A stretch of 64,000 bases of DNA from Sphingomonas albertensis. GTDB taxonomy: Bacteria; Pseudomonadota; Alphaproteobacteria; Sphingomonadales; Sphingomonadaceae. The notes below the pieces were generated by a model. It saw nothing but the letters and a program-made list of their open reading frames with translations, searched no databases and was not told the origin of the DNA. Positions 8,883 through 16,769 of this stretch are shown one piece after another. The position numbers were made by a program, and so were the translations under genes. The stretch spans positions 1-64,000 of the forward strand of contig NZ_JACONT010000010.1 of NCBI RefSeq assembly GCF_014358075.1, in the 5' to 3' direction. The stretch's first letter is position 1. Each line of letters starts with the position of its first letter.

Positions 8883-10457
8883 TCAAGGCCGTGCGAGGTC
8901 GGGAAAACGATCCAGGAGCGCGCTGGTGACGCCGTTGGTCCAGCCGAAGCCGTCCTGCACCGGATATTCGCCACCCCCGCCCGGCGTTCGCTGCTCGACA
9001 TTATATTTCTCAAGCATCTTGCCCGTCTCGGCATAGGCCGCACCGACCGTGCCAAGCCAGCGGCGGGCGATATCCTTCGCGAGCGCAGGCTCGCCGTTCG
9101 CCTCGAGTCCCGCGATCGCTACCCATTGCAGCGGCGCCCAGCCATTGGGTTCGTCCCATTGCAACCCGGTCCTGAGCGTGGTCGTCCGCAGGCCGCCCTC
9201 GGCGACCAGCGAATTGCGGACCGTCGTCGCCACCGACTTCGCCTGTGCGGGCGAAGCGAGACCGACGAATAGCGGATGCAGCATCGCCGCGTTGATGCTG
9301 GCGGTCGGCTTGCGCGTCGACAGGTTCCAGTCTGCGTAGCGCGCACTCGAGGACTGCCAGAGATAGCGGTCGATCGCTGCCTTGCGCCTTGCCGCGAGTG
9401 TGGTGAATGTGGTGGCGCAGAGTGTATCGGCGGCGGTTCGGCAGCGTTCGGCTATGCGGCGTTCCATCACCCATAAAAGACTGTTGAGATCGACCGGTAC
9501 GATGTCGGTGGTATGGATCGTCGCTAGCGACTGCGGATCGCGCAGCCAGCGCGAGCTGAAGTCCCACCCGCTTTCCGCACCGGCGCGCAGGTCGCGCTGT
9601 GTCTCGGTGGCGGGGCGGGGGCCTGCCTTGGCGGCGGTCTCGACATCCTCGGCATAGGATTCGTCGCGTGGCGTGTCGCGGTCGTCGTAATGGCGGTTGA
9701 GCACACTGCCGTCGGGCATCCGCACAACACGCAGGCATGCTGGCTGGCGGGTCAGGCAAGCCTCGCCCTTCATCCAGAACGCATGTTCCGCGCGCAACGC
9801 CGCCAACCGGCGCTTTGCCACCAGTGGATCGGTATTCGTCGAAAGGTCGAGCATCAGCGCGTAATAAGGCGGCTGCGACCGGCTGAGATAATAGGTCCGC
9901 GTGCCGTTCGGGATATGGCCGTAGCGCTCGATCAGGCTGGTGAAATCGTCGAGCATCGTTTCGACCAGCGGCTGCTGGCCGTCGACCTTAAGCCCGAGCA
10001 TCGTGAAATAGCTGTCCCAGTAATAGATTTCCCGGAAGCGCCCGCCCGGCACGACATAGGGCGCGGGCAGCGGCAGCGCGGAACTGCCCGCGACGGCGAC
10101 GACCGGCTGGCGCACCAGTTGCGGCCACAAGGCCCGGACATGCGCCCTGAGATCGTCCGCGCCGCGATCATTCTCCCCGGGCACCGTGAAGTTGGCGAGG
10201 ACGAACGCCTTCAGCGCCGCACCTACCGGCTTGGCTCGCGCGTAATCCGCCATGATCGCATCGGCTGCGCGCTTCGGCACGGCGTCGACGAACGTCTTGC
10301 CGTCCGCGAACACATGGCCCTGCTGCACCGCGCGAAACAACGGACCATAGATGTCGGCGGGTGATCGTACCGATGAGGGAGCGGAAGCGGGGCCGGTCTG
10401 CGCGGGCGCGATCGCCGCGACCGATGCCAGCGCGGCAAAACGGAGAACATTTTTCAT
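8883..10457 (-). CDS. treA: Periplasmic trehalase, GH37
   Basis: The product is an alpha,alpha-trehalase that hydrolyses trehalose to two glucose molecules. Both family signatures are present: PGGRFREIYYWDSYF near residue 150 and QWDEPNGWAP near residue 450. The glycine-rich GGGGEYPVQDGFGWTNG block lies close to the C-terminus. The ATG chosen gives MKNVLRFAALASVAAIAPAQ, a signal peptide, so the enzyme should be periplasmic; an in-frame ATG seven codons upstream is possible. It lies downstream of the TonB receptor of a FecI/FecR cassette on the same strand, with about 60 bases between them, suggesting that trehalose or a related glycan is what the cassette imports. Confidence 0.93.
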   Translation of the reverse strand: MKNVLRFAALASVAAIAPAQTGPASAPSSVRSPADIYGPLFRAVQQGHVFADGKTFVDAVPKRAADAIMADYARAKPVGAALKAFVLANFTVPGENDRGADDLRAHVRALWPQLVRQPVVAVAGSSALPLPAPYVVPGGRFREIYYWDSYFTMLGLKVDGQQPLVETMLDDFTSLIERYGHIPNGTRTYYLSRSQPPYYALMLDLSTNTDPLVAKRRLAALRAEHAFWMKGEACLTRQPACLRVVRMPDGSVLNRHYDDRDTPRDESYAEDVETAAKAGPRPATETQRDLRAGAESGWDFSSRWLRDPQSLATIHTTDIVPVDLNSLLWVMERRIAERCRTAADTLCATTFTTLAARRKAAIDRYLWQSSSARYADWNLSTRKPTASINAAMLHPLFVGLASPAQAKSVATTVRNSLVAEGGLRTTTLRTGLQWDEPNGWAPLQWVAIAGLEANGEPALAKDIARRWLGTVGAAYAETGKMLEKYNVEQRTPGGGGEYPVQDGFGWTNGVTSALLDRFPDLARP

Positions 10458-10520
10458 GACGTCACGAATACCCCGCAAAGCGGATCGATCCCGCGCGATG
10501 CGGGATCGATCCGGCGTATC

Positions 10521-13211
10521 TCAGAACTTGAACGCAGCGGCGAACCGGATCGAGCGGCCGACGATCGGCCGGGCGAGGATCGTGCCGCTACCCTGTGACC
10601 CAAGCGTGCGCGGATTGCCTTCGGTCAGCCCGATCTCGTCGGTCAGATTGTCGCCAATCACCTGGAACTGGATCTGCGGGGTCAGGTCGAGCGTGGCACC
10701 TGCATCGAGCTTGTAATAGCCCGGCAGGACCTGCGCGTTCTGGACGTCGGAGAACCGGTCGCCGACATAGCCGATCGTCGCATACACGCCGGCCTTCGTG
10801 TCGCCGCCGAGCTCCAGATCGTAGGCGGGCGTGACGCGCCACTGCCATTTCGGCTGGCGCTGCACGCGGTTGCCGGTCAGATCGGTCAGGCCGCCATCGG
10901 TGAAGAAGTCGCGGTACTTGGCATCCAGATACGTTGCCGAGCCGCTGAGCGTGAAGCCGGCGAACGGCCGCAACTGCCCCTCGAACTCGACGCCGGTCGC
11001 CTTGGCGCCGCCAATCGACGCGATCGGCGCGCCGCTGGTGATGACCGTCGTCGCGAGCCCGTCGAAGGTGTTGTGGAACAGCGTCGCGTACAGGTTCGCG
11101 ATCCCGGCCGAGACCTTCACGCCGCCTTCGTAGCTGTCGACCTGTGGCGCCACGTCGATGCCGTCGCGCAGATTGTCGAAGAACGGGAAGCTGTTGCCGC
11201 GGCTGTAGCGGACGAACGCACCGATCTGGCGGGTCAGGTCGTAATTGACGCCGCCGGTCCACGACCACGCATCGCCGCGATAGCGGATCGTGCGGAACGT
11301 GCCGTTCAACTGCGCGTCGCCATTGTCGTACAGCGTCAACGGATTGCCGTCCGCGCCCGCTGCCGGCACCGTGCCGGCAAGGTTCTCGAGCGTGCCGTCG
11401 ACCGAGTGATGCTGGTAGCGGACGCCGCCATCGATCCGCAGCTTGTCGGTGATCTGCAGTTCGTCGACCGCATAGCCCGCGACGTCCTCGCCGGTGTAGC
11501 GCGCGTTGACCTTAAACGTCGAACCGCCCGAGAAGCCGTCGCGCGTGACGATCCGGCCATCCGCCAGCGTCAGGTTGAGCCGACGCGCATTGGGTTCGGC
11601 GGTCAGCAGCATGCTGTTGCCCAGATTCCACCGGTCGCGCGACTTGTAGCGCGTGTAATAGACGCCACCGGTCAGCGTGTTGCCGCCCGATTTCCACTCC
11701 AGCGCGAAATCGTTGACGAACGCCTGGATATGCTTCTCGACGCTCCACAGCCCGGCCTCGACGACCGCGGTGTTGGGCGACGCCGCGGCACCGCCGGTGG
11801 CGTAGGTGAGCGATCCGATCGTCCCGCCCTTGCCGGCGGCATAGGCGGCGGCGGTGATCGGTGGGGTGCCGCCGGGGACCAGACCGATCGTGTCGGCATC
11901 GCCCTCCATCCAGCTGCCGCGGTCGCGGACCGTAATCCCGCTGCCGAGTTCGTAATCGAAATTGCCGCCGAGGTTATAGGTCTTCGCGCTGCGTCCGTCG
12001 GCCAAGTCGACCCGGCTGCCGTCGTTGCGCACGCTGATCCGCGTGTCGCGCCCGACGAGCGTGCCGGTACCGGCGTCAAAACCGGGATATTCGCGGATCT
12101 TGTCGCCGTCCTGGACGACCGGGATCGGCAGCAGCCACTGGCCGCGATCGTCGAGATAGCGGCCGAACAGCAGGATCGAGCCCTTGTCGAAATCATGCCG
12201 GATGTTGCCGGTGATCTGACCGCCGCGCTCCGCCTCGAACTGCGCGTCGCGGATCCCGCGCGAGGTCGAGTAATAGCCACCGACCATGTAGGTCGTGCTG
12301 TCGTTGATCGGGCCGGAGACATAGCTGTCGACGCGGAACTCGCCGAAATCGGTACCGCTGAGTTTCAGCAGTCCGGCCGGCGTCTGCTTGCCCTCGCGCT
12401 GTACGAGGTTGACGGTCAGGCCAGGCTGGCCGTTCGAGAACAGCGCGCCGGTGCCACCGCGGACCGCCTCGACGCGCTGGATCGTCTCGTCGATCCGGAT
12501 CAGCTGCGTGTTCTCGAGGAACGACAGCGTCGGCGGCGGGAAGAACGGCACGCCCTGCGTCTGGAAGGTGACGTATTCCGCATCGCCGCCCGATGGGTAG
12601 CCACGCACGAAGATGTTCGCGCCGGTCTTGCCGCCCGAGCTTTCGGTGCTGACGCCCGGTACCGCGCGCAGCACCTCGGCGGTGCTGGCGGTGCCCAGCC
12701 GCTGCGCCATCGTGCTGTCGATCGTGGTCACCGCGAACGCTGCATCCTGCCGCCGCGTGCCGGCGCCCGCGGTGCCGATCACGACGATGTCCGGAGCGGG
12801 CTCTTCGGGTGCGGCTTGCGTCGCGGTCGTATCCTGCGTGGGCGCAACGGCGCGCGCCGTCGCGACGTCACCGGTGGACTGATCCTGTGCATCGACGATC
12901 AGATAGGCGCCGCTCGGCGTCAGCTTGTGGCCGAGCCCCGAGCCTTTGAGGATCGTCGCCAGTGCGTCGCCCACCTCCATCCGGCCGGTCACCGCGCGCG
13001 CAGTCTTCCCACGAACAAGCGTCGGCGAAAACAGGATCTGTTTGCCGCTCTGGCGGGAGAAGGCAAGCAACGCGGTGCTCATGTCCTGTCGGGCAATCCG
13101 GACGCCGACGGCCGCCTGCGCGGTCACGTCGATCGGGATGCCGCCTGCGCCTAGCGCCAATGCGGTCATCATCATGCCGCGCAACAGCACGGTCCTGCCT
13201 GTGGATGTCAT
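10521..13211 (-). CDS. TonB-dependent transducer with STN domain
   Basis: The product is an 896-residue outer-membrane receptor. After a signal peptide comes an STN domain (about residues 35-105, containing STALLAFSRQSGKQILFSPTLV), the periplasmic signalling module that contacts a FecR-type anti-sigma factor. The TonB plug follows (VVIGTAG..., LRAVPGVSTESSGGKTGANIFVRG), then a 22-strand-type barrel ending in RFAAAFKF. A good ribosome site (GGGAGGG) precedes the ATG. Upstream on the same strand lie fecR- and fecI-like genes, so binding of the ligand probably switches on transcription of this operon. The closest named relatives are ferrisiderophore receptors, but the adjacent trehalase argues for a carbohydrate ligand. 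Confidence 0.9.
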   Translation of the reverse strand: MTSTGRTVLLRGMMMTALALGAGGIPIDVTAQAAVGVRIARQDMSTALLAFSRQSGKQILFSPTLVRGKTARAVTGRMEVGDALATILKGSGLGHKLTPSGAYLIVDAQDQSTGDVATARAVAPTQDTTATQAAPEEPAPDIVVIGTAGAGTRRQDAAFAVTTIDSTMAQRLGTASTAEVLRAVPGVSTESSGGKTGANIFVRGYPSGGDAEYVTFQTQGVPFFPPPTLSFLENTQLIRIDETIQRVEAVRGGTGALFSNGQPGLTVNLVQREGKQTPAGLLKLSGTDFGEFRVDSYVSGPINDSTTYMVGGYYSTSRGIRDAQFEAERGGQITGNIRHDFDKGSILLFGRYLDDRGQWLLPIPVVQDGDKIREYPGFDAGTGTLVGRDTRISVRNDGSRVDLADGRSAKTYNLGGNFDYELGSGITVRDRGSWMEGDADTIGLVPGGTPPITAAAYAAGKGGTIGSLTYATGGAAASPNTAVVEAGLWSVEKHIQAFVNDFALEWKSGGNTLTGGVYYTRYKSRDRWNLGNSMLLTAEPNARRLNLTLADGRIVTRDGFSGGSTFKVNARYTGEDVAGYAVDELQITDKLRIDGGVRYQHHSVDGTLENLAGTVPAAGADGNPLTLYDNGDAQLNGTFRTIRYRGDAWSWTGGVNYDLTRQIGAFVRYSRGNSFPFFDNLRDGIDVAPQVDSYEGGVKVSAGIANLYATLFHNTFDGLATTVITSGAPIASIGGAKATGVEFEGQLRPFAGFTLSGSATYLDAKYRDFFTDGGLTDLTGNRVQRQPKWQWRVTPAYDLELGGDTKAGVYATIGYVGDRFSDVQNAQVLPGYYKLDAGATLDLTPQIQFQVIGDNLTDEIGLTEGNPRTLGSQGSGTILARPIVGRSIRFAAAFKF

Positions 13212-13301
13212 GCAACCCTCCCTGTGTGTACGATCCCTCTGCCGGGGTCGATCCGAGGATAAAGACGCAGGCGTCCCTAAATCCCGAACCCTCGTCCGAA
13301 T

Positions 13302-14306
13302 TTATTTTTTCGTGGCGATCGTGATGCCGTCGGCGCTCCGCGCGACGGTCACGGGAAAGCCCATCTGCAACGCATCGAGGAAGGGCTGGATCTCGCCGGT
13401 GCGGAACGATCCGCTGATTCTGACATCGCCGGCCTGCGTGTCGGCGAGTGCGATCCGCGGCGTGCCATAGCGGTTCATTTCGGCGACCGCGTGACGCAGC
13501 GTCGTGTCCTCGAACACCAGCCGGCCCTCGCTCCAGCTCGACAGCGCCAAGGCGATGCCCGGCACATGGCGCAGCGATACGCCGCCAGCGGACGCTGTCA
13601 GGACGTCGTCGGGTACCATCGCAACCGGCTTCGCGTGTCCGCCCTTGGAGGCAACGCTCACCAACCCCTCGACGAGAGCGACCCGTACCGCACCGGGGTC
13701 GAGCCTGATGTCGAACGCGGTGCCGTGCGCGGTCACCGATTGCGATCCCGCGGTGACGACGAACGGACGTCGCTGATGCTTTGCGACCTCGAACAGCGCC
13801 TGGCCGCGTTCAAGCACCAGTCGCCGCTCGGCATCGCTATAGGCAATCCGCACCCGACTGTCGGTATCGAGCGTCAACCGCGACCCGTCGGTCAACGTCA
13901 CCATCAGCCGTTGCCCGGTCGCGGTGCGATACACGGGCGCTTCTGCGATCTGCGCCGCCTGTCCCGTCGTCGTCGCATCGTCGGCGAGACGTAACCAGGC
14001 GATCGGCGCGACCACCGCGGCACAGGCCGCCGCCGCCAGCATCCACGGCGCAGCGCGGCGCGGCTCGCGCGCGAGCGCGATGCGCGCCACCGTGGCGTGA
14101 CGCAGCGCCAGCATCTCGGGGTGATCTGCCAGCGCGGCACTCATGGTGCGCGCCTCGGCAACCGCCGCGAACGCCGCCTCGTGCCCGGCGTGCGCCCGCC
14201 AGTCTTCGAACCGAACGCGCGTAGCGTCGCTGGGATCGTCGTCGAGACGCTCGGCCCATTCGGCGGCCTCGATCATCACCGCCTCGCCCTGATGCGGCCC
14301 GATCAC
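13302..14306 (-). CDS. FecR-type anti-sigma regulator
   Basis: The product is a 334-residue single-pass inner-membrane protein that relays the state of the TonB receptor to an ECF sigma factor. The N-terminal DUF4880-type segment is visible (EAAEWAERLDDDPSDATRVRFEDW), then one membrane helix near residues 85-105 (WMLAAAACAAVVAPIAWL), then the periplasmic FecR domain (RLTLDTDSRVRIAYSDAERRLVLERGQALFEV, TAHGTAFDIR). A C-terminal STN-like module (FEDTTLRHAVAEMNRYG) should bind the receptor's own signalling domain. Its start codon overlaps the sigma-factor stop by four bases (ATGA), so the two are translationally coupled. Confidence 0.92.
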   Translation of the reverse strand: MIGPHQGEAVMIEAAEWAERLDDDPSDATRVRFEDWRAHAGHEAAFAAVAEARTMSAALADHPEMLALRHATVARIALAREPRRAAPWMLAAAACAAVVAPIAWLRLADDATTTGQAAQIAEAPVYRTATGQRLMVTLTDGSRLTLDTDSRVRIAYSDAERRLVLERGQALFEVAKHQRRPFVVTAGSQSVTAHGTAFDIRLDPGAVRVALVEGLVSVASKGGHAKPVAMVPDDVLTASAGGVSLRHVPGIALALSSWSEGRLVFEDTTLRHAVAEMNRYGTPRIALADTQAGDVRISGSFRTGEIQPFLDALQMGFPVTVARSADGITIATKK

Positions 14307-14845
14307 GGTCGCCAGTCCTTCAGCCGCTCGGCGACATGCGCGAGTGCGCGTGCCTGATGCTTCTCGGCCGCGCGCGTCGAGATGGCCAGAGCATGTGCGA
14401 CGTCGGCCATCTTAAGTCCCTCAAGCATCCGCAGCACGAACACGTCGCGCGTGCGCTCGGGCAGTTCGGCAAGCGCGTGCCGCAACGCAAGTGCGACCTG
14501 CCTGCTTGCCAAGACGCGGTCGGGCGCAAAATCCGAACCTTCGAGTGAAAAATCATCGATCGGGTCCGACAAGCCGGCGCCACGGACCTGATCCCGGCGC
14601 GCCTGATCCTTCAGCACATTTGCGGCTGTGACGAAGATGAAGCTGTCGCGCTGGCGGATATCGTTCGGGTCGGCGAGCCGGCTGAGCCGCAGGAAAACCT
14701 CCTGGACGAGATCGGGAACGTCGTGCTGTGCCGAGACGCGACGGTTGAAATAGCGGCTGAGTGGCCGGCTATACGCATCGACGAGCGTACGCAGGATCGT
14801 CGTCCTGTCGCCCGACTCCGGCGCGCGTTGCCCCTCCGACCCCAT
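14303..14845 (-). CDS. ECF sigma factor, FecI-like
   Basis: This is a 180-residue extracytoplasmic-function RNA polymerase sigma factor. Region 2 is seen in YSRPLSRYFNRRVSAQHDVPDLVQEVFLRLSR (DLVQEVFL is the classic core-binding helix). Region 4 is a helix-turn-helix in LPERTRDVFVLRMLEGLKMADVAHALAISTRAAEKH. It is the first gene of the sigma/anti-sigma/receptor/trehalase series and should be held inactive or activated by the neighbouring FecR protein. Four 13-bp tandem repeats lie just upstream of its start. Confidence 0.92.
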   Translation of the reverse strand: MGSEGQRAPESGDRTTILRTLVDAYSRPLSRYFNRRVSAQHDVPDLVQEVFLRLSRLADPNDIRQRDSFIFVTAANVLKDQARRDQVRGAGLSDPIDDFSLEGSDFAPDRVLASRQVALALRHALAELPERTRDVFVLRMLEGLKMADVAHALAISTRAAEKHQARALAHVAERLKDWRP

Positions 14846-14906
14846 GCGCGATGTCTAGAGCGTCCGCATGCGTCGTCAATCTCGCGGTCCGGATCTCACG
14901 ATGGTT

Positions 14907-14958
14907 GTGCACGGCGGTCGTGCACGGCGGTCGTGCACGGCGGTCGTGCACGGCGGTC
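14907..14958. repeat. Four tandem copies of a 13-bp repeat
   Basis: The unit GTGCACGGCGGTC is repeated four times head to tail without any mismatch. It fills the middle of the 120-base space between the desaturase gene (ends 14966) and the start of the ECF sigma gene (14845), both read leftward. Each unit contains the palindrome GTGCAC. It could be a slippage-prone spacer or a cluster of protein-binding sites in front of the sigma-factor operon. Confidence 0.95.
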
Positions 14959-14965
14959 GTGATTG

Positions 14966-15850
14966 TCAGGCGGCCCGGCGGGTCGCGCGGCGCACCACGT
15001 CGCGATAGCCGTGCGACAGCGAATCGAATCCATCATAGAAGCCTCGCGCTTTCAGCAGGCGGTGCATCCGCGCGAGCCGGTAGGGCGGAACACCCGCCGC
15101 CACGTGATGCTCGACATGATAATTGACGTGGTTCGGGGCGACCAGCAGCCGCTCCCACCAGGATACCATCGTGGTCGCGGTGTTCATGCGCGGATCTGCA
15201 TCGCCGCGATCGGGCACGACACCATGCTCGCCGATCTGGCGGAGGCGCGCGATCACAGGATAGGCGAAGATCTGCGCGACCCACCACAGACCGTACGCCC
15301 ACCAGCCGCCCGCCAGCGCGAGCACGGCGAACAGGCCGATATGAAAGGCGACCCAGGGCCATTGCTTGGCGATCGTAAAGCGCGCGAGCGACTGGACGAG
15401 ATCGCGCCAGCCGGTGCGGCCGGTCACGTCGCGCATCAGCTTGCGACGCAGCGCCTGGGCGGTGATCGGATAACTGGCGACGAAGCCGAGATCGGGATCG
15501 TCGGGGGTTCCGGCATGGCGATGGTGCGCCAGATGGTAGGTGCGATAGTCCTGGAGCGACAGGTTGATCGGCGTCCCCGCGAGCCATTGCCCGACGACCT
15601 CGTTGGTGCGCCGGTCGGTGAACAGCGCGTTGTGCGCGCAATCATGCACGAGGATGCCGAGCCCGAGCTGGCGCGCGGCGATGACCGGGATCGCGGCGAG
15701 GATCGTCAGCGGGTTGGGCCAGATGATCGCGACGGCGAACGCGCCTGCGATCAACCCCCAGTTCACGGCGAACGCCCACCACGCCCGCAGATTAGACCGG
15801 CGCGTCAATGCGGCCAGTTCGTCCCTTGCAAGAAAATCGGTTACCTTCAT
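14966..15850 (-). CDS. Membrane fatty acid desaturase
   Basis: The product is an integral-membrane di-iron desaturase/hydroxylase of about 294 residues. All three histidine boxes are present: HDCAHN (69-74), HLAHH (106-110) and HVEHH (245-249). Membrane helices surround them (FAVNWGLIAGAFAVAIIW near 28-45 and WVAFHIGLFAVLALAGGWW near 166-184). The start at MKVTDFLARDEL is preferred over an in-frame ATG 17 codons upstream. The gene diverges from a PaaX-like regulator only 42 bases away, which probably controls it. The lipid substrate and double-bond position cannot be read from the sequence; carotenoid-type relatives exist in sphingomonads. Confidence 0.88.
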   Translation of the reverse strand: MKVTDFLARDELAALTRRSNLRAWWAFAVNWGLIAGAFAVAIIWPNPLTILAAIPVIAARQLGLGILVHDCAHNALFTDRRTNEVVGQWLAGTPINLSLQDYRTYHLAHHRHAGTPDDPDLGFVASYPITAQALRRKLMRDVTGRTGWRDLVQSLARFTIAKQWPWVAFHIGLFAVLALAGGWWAYGLWWVAQIFAYPVIARLRQIGEHGVVPDRGDADPRMNTATTMVSWWERLLVAPNHVNYHVEHHVAAGVPPYRLARMHRLLKARGFYDGFDSLSHGYRDVVRRATRRAA

Positions 15851-15892
15851 GCTGGCGATCCTTCCGCAGCCCGAGTAACACGATAACGCAGT

Positions 15893-16696
15893 ATGAGTCA
15901 AAAGATGTTACATGATTGGCGCGCGCCGGTGACGCCGAAGTCGCTCGCGCTGTGGTTCCTGTCCACAGCCGCGCCCGCGCCGCTGCGCGCCGGGACGCTG
16001 ATCGATCGTGCCCGCATCATCGACATCGAGCCCGCTGCGGTGCGCGTCGCGCTGGGGCGGCTGGTGCGGGAGGGCCTCGCCGACCAGGCCGAGAGAGGCG
16101 TCTATTCGCTGGGCCCGAACGCGGCCGCGCTGCATGCAAAGGCGCGCCAGTGGTCGCGCGTCGAGGATGGCGTGCGTCCGTGGGACGGAGCGTGGATCGT
16201 CGTGCTGACGCACCATCTGGGCCGCATCAACCGGCCGCGGCTCCAGGCGGGCGAGCGGGCGTTGCGGCTTACCGGCTTTGTCGAGGCGGATACCGGCGCC
16301 TGGGTGCGGCCGGACAATCTGCGGCGCGATACGGCGTCGCTGGCCGGCGAACTCGCGGGGCTGGGGCTCGACGCGCAGGCGACCATCCTCGCCGGATGCG
16401 TCGCGCAGTCGGCGGACGATGCACGGTTCCGCGCCTTGTGGTCACCCGACCTGCTCGAGGACGGCTATCGCTTCTGGATCGGCGAGCTGGAAGCCAGCCA
16501 GGCCAGGACCGCGCGGATGCCGGTCACCGAGGCGGCGCGCGAAACCTTCCTGCTCGGGCAATCCGTCATCCGCGCGATCAACTCGGACCCGCTGCTGCCC
16601 GCCGATTTCGTCGATACGGAGCTGCGCGGCACGCTCGTGAACGCGATGGTCCGCTACAACGCCATGGCCCTGCACCACTGGAGCAAGGTTGGCTGA
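15893..16696 (+). CDS. PaaX-family transcriptional regulator
   Basis: The 267-residue regulator resembles PaaX, the phenylacetyl-CoA-responsive repressor. The N-terminal winged helix is seen in RARIIDIEPAAVRVALGRLVREGLADQAERGVYSLG (about 38-75). The C-terminal PaaX-type domain includes WDGAWIVVLTHHLGRINRPRLQAGERALRLTGFVEADTG-type sequence and a late LLPADF motif. A typical paa catabolic cluster is absent, so the inducer may be another acyl-CoA. It is divergent from the fatty acid desaturase, which suits a lipid-linked acyl-CoA signal. A second in-frame ATG (15905) is possible. Confidence 0.8.
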   Translation: MSQKMLHDWRAPVTPKSLALWFLSTAAPAPLRAGTLIDRARIIDIEPAAVRVALGRLVREGLADQAERGVYSLGPNAAALHAKARQWSRVEDGVRPWDGAWIVVLTHHLGRINRPRLQAGERALRLTGFVEADTGAWVRPDNLRRDTASLAGELAGLGLDAQATILAGCVAQSADDARFRALWSPDLLEDGYRFWIGELEASQARTARMPVTEAARETFLLGQSVIRAINSDPLLPADFVDTELRGTLVNAMVRYNAMALHHWSKVG

Positions 16697-16769
16697 GGCG
16701 GACGGCCCGGCGGGCATCCATGCCGCCGAACGGTGATGCCCCCGAACAGTGATGCCACGCCGTCGCCTG

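Noticed and set aside
11073..13154. A 693-codon rightward open frame opposite the STN TonB receptor
   Set aside because: It is antisense to an unmistakable receptor gene. Its translation is an Arg/Ala/Asp-rich string without motifs, as expected from the complement of GC-rich codons.
8883..14845. A polysaccharide utilisation locus with SusD-like partner
   Set aside because: No SusD homologue or additional glycoside hydrolase beyond the trehalase is present; the layout is FecI/FecR/TonB only.
14907..14958. CRISPR-like array
   Set aside because: The 13-bp units are contiguous with no spacers and there are no cas genes.
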